From: Myroides odoratimimus
GTDB lineage: Bacteria > Bacteroidota > Bacteroidia > Flavobacteriales > Flavobacteriaceae
DNA: 39,703 nucleotides
Assembly: GCF_030326305.1 (NCBI RefSeq)
Contig: NZ_JACAKB010000029.1
Location: 1-39,703 of the forward strand
Direction: 5' to 3'
The notes under the pieces are model-generated. The model searched no databases. It was not told the origin of the DNA and was given only the letters and a program-made list of their open reading frames with translations. This document shows, one piece after another, positions 36,384-39,703 of this stretch. Each line of letters starts with the position of its first letter. Position 1 is the first letter of the stretch. Made by a program: the position numbers and the translations under genes.

Positions 36384-37571
36384 TTAGTCAATAATTTCAG
36401 TTACCTGACCAGCACCTACTGTTCTACCTCCTTCACGGATAGCGAAACGTAAACCTACTGATAAAGCGATTGGGCTTAATAACTCAACAGTGATAGTTAA
36501 GTTATCTCCAGGCATAACCATCTCAGTACCTTCTGGTAATTGGATTGTTCCAGTTACGTCAGTTGTACGTACGTAGAACTGTGGACGGTAGTTGTTATGG
36601 AATGGAGTGTGACGTCCACCTTCTTCTTTTTTCAAGATATAAACCTCAGCTTTGAATTTAGCGTGTGGTTTTACTGAACCTGGTTTACAAATAACCATAC
36701 CACGACGGATATCAGTTTTGTCAATACCTCTCAATAATAAACCTACGTTATCTCCAGCTTCTCCACGGTCTAAGATTTTACGGAACATCTCAACTCCTGT
36801 AATTGTAGAAGTTAATTTGTCAGCTCCCATACCGATGATTTCAACAGCATCTCCTGTATTAGCAACTCCAGTTTCGATACGTCCTGTAGCAACAGTTCCA
36901 CGTCCTGTAATTGTAAATACGTCTTCTACTGGCATTAAGAATGGTTTCTCGTTGTCACGTACTGGCTCTTCGATCCAGTTGTCAACTTCTTCCATTAAAT
37001 GTAATAATGCATCAACCCATTTTTGCTCTCCGTTTAATGCTCCTAAAGCAGAACCTTGAACTACTGGTCCATTATCACCATCATATTGGTAGAAAGATAA
37101 TAAATCTCTTACTTCCATCTCAACAAGCTCTAATAACTCAGCATCATCAACTAAGTCAACTTTGTTTAAGAATACAACGATTCTTGGAATACCTACCTGA
37201 CGTCCTAAAAGGATGTGCTCACGAGTTTGTGGCATTGGTCCATCAGTAGCAGCAACTACTAAGATAGCACCATCCATTTGAGCAGCACCAGTAACCATGT
37301 TTTTCACGTAATCCGCGTGACCTGGACAGTCAACGTGTGCATAGTGACGGTTTTTTGTTTGGTACTCTACGTGAGAAGTATTAATTGTAATACCACGCTC
37401 TTTTTCTTCTGGAGCATTATCAATTGAATCAAATGAACGAGCTTCTGAGAATCCTGCGTCAGCTAATACTTTAGTAATAGCAGCAGTAGTAGTAGTTTTA
37501 CCGTGGTCAACGTGTCCGATAGTACCGATGTTTAAGTGCGGTTTCGAACGATCAAAAGTTTCCTTTGCCAT
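36384..37571 (-). CDS. tuf: Elongation factor Tu
   Basis: This 395-residue GTPase delivers aminoacyl-tRNA to the ribosome. G1 GHVDHGKT is at 19-26, G3 DCPGH at 81-85 and G4 NKVD at 136-139, followed by the two beta-barrel domains. The length is standard. It follows the Thr/Tyr/Thr tRNA genes and has its own promoter box, with the TTG-like element falling in the 3' end of tRNA-Thr. A terminator-like hairpin separates it from trnW. Confidence 0.98.
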   Translation of the reverse strand: MAKETFDRSKPHLNIGTIGHVDHGKTTTTAAITKVLADAGFSEARSFDSIDNAPEEKERGITINTSHVEYQTKNRHYAHVDCPGHADYVKNMVTGAAQMDGAILVVAATDGPMPQTREHILLGRQVGIPRIVVFLNKVDLVDDAELLELVEMEVRDLLSFYQYDGDNGPVVQGSALGALNGEQKWVDALLHLMEEVDNWIEEPVRDNEKPFLMPVEDVFTITGRGTVATGRIETGVANTGDAVEIIGMGADKLTSTITGVEMFRKILDRGEAGDNVGLLLRGIDKTDIRRGMVICKPGSVKPHAKFKAEVYILKKEEGGRHTPFHNNYRPQFYVRTTDVTGTIQLPEGTEMVMPGDNLTITVELLSPIALSVGLRFAIREGGRTVGAGQVTEIID

Positions 37572-37608
37572 GATTTAATAATTTAATCTTAGTTATATAA
37601 TTAGTGTT

Positions 37609-37635
37609 CAAATATAATAAAAAAACCTGAGCCAA
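37609..37635 (-). promoter_or_regulatory. Promoter for tuf
   Basis: The minus strand has TTG (37635-37633, inside the tRNA-Thr 3' end), 16 nt, then TATATTTG (37616-37609). The -7 box lies 37 nt before the tuf ATG. The spacing is somewhat shorter than the 19 nt seen at rpsU. Confidence 0.55.
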
Positions 37636-37701
37636 TGACGGGATTTGAACCCGTGACCTCTTCCTTACCAAGGAAGCACTCTACCCCTGAGCTACACCGG
37701 C
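37630..37701 (-). tRNA. trnT: tRNA-Thr (GGT)
   Basis: The acceptor is GCCGGTG/CATTGGC (two G-T pairs), with anticodon stem CTTCC/GGAAG, anticodon GGT, T-arm GGTTCAAATCC and discriminator T. CCA is not encoded. It corresponds to the last tRNA before tuf in the classic tuf-tRNA operon. Confidence 0.95.
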
Positions 37702-37721
37702 TTGATGCTTCTTATTCTCTG

Positions 37722-37802
37722 TGGGGAGAGCAGGATTCGAACCTGCGAAGGTTTCCCAACGGATTTACAGTCCGTCCTCGTTGGCCGCTTGAGTATCTCC
37801 CC
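37722..37802 (-). tRNA. trnY: tRNA-Tyr (GTA)
   Basis: The acceptor is GGGGAGA/TCTCCCC, with anticodon stem ACGGA/TCCGT, anticodon GTA, a long variable arm (class II) and discriminator A. CCA is not encoded. Twenty nt separate it from the tRNA-Thr (GGT) that follows. Confidence 0.96.
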
Positions 37803-37832
37803 TCAAACCATGTTTGATATTACTTTTCTTTG

Positions 37833-37906
37833 AGCCGATGGAGGGACTCGAACCCACGACCTGCTGATTACAAATCAGCTGCTCTAGCCAGCTGAGCTAC
37901 ACCGGC
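37833..37906 (-). tRNA. trnT: tRNA-Thr (TGT)
   Basis: The acceptor is GCCGGTG/CATCGGC, with anticodon stem GCTGA/TCAGC, anticodon TGT, T-arm GGTTCGAGTCC and discriminator T. It is first of three tRNAs in the order Thr(TGT)-Tyr(GTA)-Thr(GGT). Confidence 0.96.
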
Positions 37907-37920
37907 AAATGACTCAATAG

Positions 37921-37946
37921 AAAAAGTCCGCTATTTCTAACGGACT
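37921..37946 (-). terminator. Hairpin overlapping the tRNA-operon start
   Basis: On the minus strand AGTCCGTTA, a GAAA loop, TAGCGGACT and a run of T make a 9-bp stem (one G-T pair). It looks like a terminator for the upstream hpf unit. It begins 2 nt after the promoter box of the tRNA operon, so the terminator and the transcription start region overlap. The arm AGTCCGTTA also occurs in the 11-bp repeat elements. Confidence 0.65.
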
Positions 37947-37947
37947 G

Positions 37948-37981
37948 CAAATGTATATATTTTATTGATTAAAAAAAACAA
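37948..37981 (-). promoter_or_regulatory. Promoter for the tRNA-tuf operon
   Basis: The minus strand has TACATTTG followed by C (37955-37948), a full TAnnTTTG match. A TTG sits 23 nt upstream (37981-37979), separated partly by eight T. The spacing is long compared with rpsU. Confidence 0.6.
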
Positions 37982-37999
37982 TTTACTTATTTTTTTAAA

Positions 38000-38299
38000 T
38001 TAATGAGCTTTGATTTTCTCTTTGTGTTTTACCACTAATCGCTCTAGTGCATCTGCTCCAGCATCCACACCTTCTTCGAAAGTTTTACACGTTTTTTTAA
38101 CAATCATCTCATCACCCGGAACCAATACTTTTATTTCCGTAATCTTATTTTCTTTTTCATTTGTGTTCTCTAATTTAAAAAAAACATCTACTGAAACTAT
38201 CTTATCATAATACTTTTCGATTTTTGACAAACGCTCGTTTGCAAAATCTACCAACTTACGATCCACATTGAAATTAATAGCTTGAATGTTTACTTTCAT
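38000..38299 (-). CDS. hpf: Ribosome hibernation-promoting factor, RaiA/HPF family
   Basis: This 99-residue short-form HPF/RaiA (sigma-54 modulation protein family) binds in the 30S decoding region to shut down ribosomes in slow growth. It begins with the beta strand MKVNIQAINFNVD and a long helix FANERLSKIEKYYD, and lacks the C-terminal dimerisation domain of long HPF. It lies 19 nt after xerC and probably shares its transcript. The placement beside rpsU and tuf links it to translation. Confidence 0.93.
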   Translation of the reverse strand: MKVNIQAINFNVDRKLVDFANERLSKIEKYYDKIVSVDVFFKLENTNEKENKITEIKVLVPGDEMIVKKTCKTFEEGVDAGADALERLVVKHKEKIKAH

Positions 38300-38318
38300 A
38301 ATTAACGGTTTTAAAAGG

Positions 38319-39221
38319 TTATTTTTCTTTATTCTTCCCTCTTGGATGCGAGTTTTGATACACTTTCTTCAACTCACTTAGATTAATCTGTGCATATCCT
38401 TGTGTAGTTGATAAGCTTTCATGCCCCATTAGCTCTTTAATCGAGTTAATATCCGCTCCTCCTTCCAGAAGATGCGTAGCAAAAGAGTGACGCAACATGT
38501 GAGGGCTTTTCTTCTCCTTCGTTGTTGCATTACTAAAGTATGAATTTATTACTCGATAAACAAACATTTCATCAACTTTCTTACCCAATTCTGTTACTAA
38601 AAGTATCTTAATCCCCTCCACAGAACCCAAGACCAAACTCCTTGCTTCGAGATATTTTTTTAATAACACTTCCACACTTCCTAGTAATGGTACTATACGC
38701 TGTTTTGACCCTTTTCCTGAAACGCGAACTTGATGCAAATAAAAATCAACATCTTCTACTTCTAAAGCAACTAACTCCGCTCTACGAAGTCCAAGACAAT
38801 ACAACATCTCCACAATCAACAAATCCCTCAAAGAATTAAAATCTTCTTTTCCTTCAAACATGGCACGCACTGTATCTATCTCTTTTACCGAAAAAGGTAA
38901 TTGTAATTTCTTTTCTACCTTTAATGATCGATGAAGGTACAGCGGATTAGTCTCCACCTCACCTATCTTCAACAAAAACTTATAAAAAGAACTAAGTGCA
39001 CTTGTCTTCCTGTTGATTGATCGATTAGTCAAGCCTTCTTCAGACAACTTCACTATCCACAGACGCACACCATCATACCCCGCCTTTAGATAATCTAAAG
39101 ACAGTTGCTCTAAGAAAGAAACATAATCTCCAATATCGTTCTGATAAGCTATAACTGTCTTGTCAGAATACTTTCTTTCTTTCTGTATATACTCAATAAA
39201 CTTTTCTAAATTTTCAAACAT
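38319..39221 (-). CDS. xerC: Tyrosine recombinase, XerC-like
   Basis: This 300-residue tyrosine recombinase has an N-terminal SAM-like core-binding domain (about 1-85). The catalytic domain has Arg146 (GLRRAEL), Lys170 or Lys173 (GKGSKQR), His241 and Arg244 (HMLRHSFATH), His267 (LMGHESL) and the nucleophile Tyr276 (TTQGYAQ). XerC with XerD resolves chromosome dimers at dif. The position between rpsU and hpf is a stable chromosomal one and not a mobile-element context. The start ATG directly abuts the U-tract of the rpsU terminator, so the gene probably relies on readthrough. Confidence 0.92.
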   Translation of the reverse strand: MFENLEKFIEYIQKERKYSDKTVIAYQNDIGDYVSFLEQLSLDYLKAGYDGVRLWIVKLSEEGLTNRSINRKTSALSSFYKFLLKIGEVETNPLYLHRSLKVEKKLQLPFSVKEIDTVRAMFEGKEDFNSLRDLLIVEMLYCLGLRRAELVALEVEDVDFYLHQVRVSGKGSKQRIVPLLGSVEVLLKKYLEARSLVLGSVEGIKILLVTELGKKVDEMFVYRVINSYFSNATTKEKKSPHMLRHSFATHLLEGGADINSIKELMGHESLSTTQGYAQINLSELKKVYQNSHPRGKNKEK

Positions 39222-39264
39222 AAAAAAACCGTTGCAACAAAGTTAATACTTTATTACAACGGTT
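39222..39264 (-). terminator. Terminator between rpsU and xerC
   Basis: A 17-bp stem (39227-39243 with 39248-39264, two G-U pairs in the RNA) has a TAAT/ATTA loop and is followed on the minus strand by seven T (39228-39222). The next base is the A of the xerC ATG. Confidence 0.92.
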
Positions 39265-39286
39265 ATTTTTTAATATTCAATACTTA

Positions 39287-39481
39287 TTAGATTTCTACTG
39301 AATCTCTCAAGTGTTGAACGTATGCAGCTTTTTGCATTTTGTCTCTTTTAAGTACAGACGGTTTTAAGAATGCCTGACGAGATCTTAACTGACGTAAAGT
39401 TCCTGTTCTGTCAAATTTTCTTTTGTAGCGCTTAAGTGCTCTATCGATATTTTCTCCGTCTTTAATTGGAATGATTAACAT
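39287..39481 (-). CDS. rpsU: 30S ribosomal protein bS21
   Basis: This 64-residue bS21 protein sits next to the anti-SD end of 16S rRNA. The start is the ATG at 39481 (MLIIPIKDGENIDRALKRYK), as in the family. A frame opening at a GTG overlapping the SD is less likely. In Flavobacterium johnsoniae, bS21 with bS18 and bS6 hides the anti-SD, and rpsU is one of the few genes keeping a strong SD; ribosomes short of bS21 are proposed to favour its mRNA. This gene has that signature. It has a consensus promoter and a strong terminator. Confidence 0.95.
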   Translation of the reverse strand: MLIIPIKDGENIDRALKRYKRKFDRTGTLRQLRSRQAFLKPSVLKRDKMQKAAYVQHLRDSVEI

Positions 39482-39490
39482 GTTTTCATA

Positions 39491-39498
39491 CACCTCCT
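39491..39498 (-). promoter_or_regulatory. Perfect Shine-Dalgarno of rpsU
   Basis: AGGAGGTG on the minus strand is fully complementary to CACCTCCT of the 16S rRNA 3' end. It is followed by 9 nt before the rpsU ATG, and an out-of-frame ATG (39489) lies only 1 nt after it. Strong SDs are otherwise absent in this window, which makes this site distinctive. Confidence 0.92.
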
Positions 39499-39511
39499 CT
39501 CATTAGTGGTG

Positions 39512-39541
39512 CAAAAGTAAAACTTTTTTAATTCATGACAA
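39512..39541 (-). promoter_or_regulatory. Consensus Bacteroidota promoter for rpsU
   Basis: The minus strand has TTG (39541-39539), exactly 19 nt, then TACTTTTG (39519-39512), the canonical TTG-N19-TAnnTTTG pattern. The predicted leader is about 25 nt. Confidence 0.88.
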
Positions 39542-39580
39542 TAAAAAAACAACTTTTTTTAAAAACTTAGATTCAACAAA

Positions 39581-39598
39581 TAAATGCAACAGCATTTA
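39581..39598. repeat. Small hairpin beside the large palindrome
   Basis: TAAATGC and GCATTTA flank a 4-nt AACA loop, 5 nt left of the 22-bp palindrome. Confidence 0.6.
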
Positions 39599-39602
39599 AA
39601 AG

Positions 39603-39648
39603 AACAGCGGGGAACATTTGCCCCAAGGGGCAAATGTTCCCCGCTGTT
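39603..39648. repeat. Perfect 22-bp GC-rich palindrome upstream of rpsU
   Basis: Arms 39603-39624 and 39627-39648 are exact reverse complements around an AA centre. Each arm contains a 16-nt block bounded by GGGG and CCCC. It is much richer in G and C than its surroundings. It lies between the minus-strand rpsU promoter and a possible plus-strand promoter at 39665, so a simple end-of-gene terminator role is not obvious, although A/T tracts flank it. Confidence 0.85.
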
Positions 39649-39664
39649 GGCGAAAAAAAACATC

Positions 39665-39672
39665 TACTTTTG
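39665..39672 (+). promoter_or_regulatory. Possible -7 box for a gene beyond the window
   Basis: TACTTTTG fits TAnnTTTG on the plus strand, with a TTG (39647-39649) 15 nt upstream, inside the palindrome end. The spacing is short and the gene itself lies outside the window. Confidence 0.3.
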
Positions 39673-39703
39673 AAGTTCCTACACAATCAAAAAGATGTCA
39701 CAT

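Noticed and set aside
38319-39221. Mobile-element integrase
   Set aside because: The tyrosine recombinase sits in a housekeeping context (rpsU-xerC-hpf) with no attachment-site repeats or cargo genes, so the XerC role is more likely.

Overview
The window is an AT-rich stretch of a Flavobacteriaceae-type (Bacteroidota) chromosome. The reasons are: Bacteroidota promoter boxes of the TAnnTTTG type just upstream of many genes, almost no Shine-Dalgarno sequences except a perfect one at rpsU, a SusC/SusD pair, DUF3467 directly behind rpoC, and the order rpsU-xerC-hpf-tRNAs-tuf-trnW-secE-nusG-rplKAJL-rpoBC. Protein sequences look Myroides/Flavobacterium-like; I cannot fix the genus by reading alone. 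There is no IS element, prophage or CRISPR array.

Region by region: (1) 1-510 is gene-free and holds a 33-bp tandem repeat and an array of four 11-bp repeats. (2) 511-7674 is a loose set of single genes: a secreted protein of unknown function, a secreted esterase, a stand-alone ketoacyl-ACP synthase III homologue, a tiny membrane protein, an AraC regulator followed by a Bcr/CflA-type exporter, and an EamA transporter. (3) 7752-15179 is envelope and housekeeping: an O-antigen-type flippase, a family 2 glycosyltransferase, an MlaE/MlaF lipid-transport pair, and a tight minus-strand operon M28 peptidase-SDR-SprT-ManC. (4) 15325-17947 is pdhA plus the E2 gene of pyruvate dehydrogenase, with a structured leader. 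(5) 17948-18655 is a gene-free region with a second, inverted copy of the 11-bp repeat element. (6) 18656-23370 is a SusC/SusD outer-membrane uptake pair. (7) 23582-24540 is an Fe-type superoxide dismutase overlapping a small helical protein gene. (8) 24685-39481, all minus strand, is the transcription/translation super-cluster listed above.

The last block works as one expression machine: rpsU, a XerC recombinase, a ribosome hibernation factor, three tRNAs, EF-Tu, tRNA-Trp, SecE, NusG, four 50S proteins and the two large RNA polymerase subunits. Its junctions are studded with hairpins (rpsU/xerC, hpf/tRNA, tuf/trnW, nusG/rplK, rplL/rpoB, rpoB/rpoC), so output is probably tuned segment by segment.

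The most unusual items are non-coding: a two-copy element made of 4 x 11-bp repeats plus an inverted arm at an identical 14-nt spacing; a perfect 22-bp GC-rich palindrome upstream of rpsU; the rpsU leader, with a perfect anti-SD match and a 4-codon overlapping mini-ORF; a 6-codon leader ORF overlapping the pdhA start; and a terminator whose U-tract runs directly into the xerC start codon. I see no clearly new multi-gene system.
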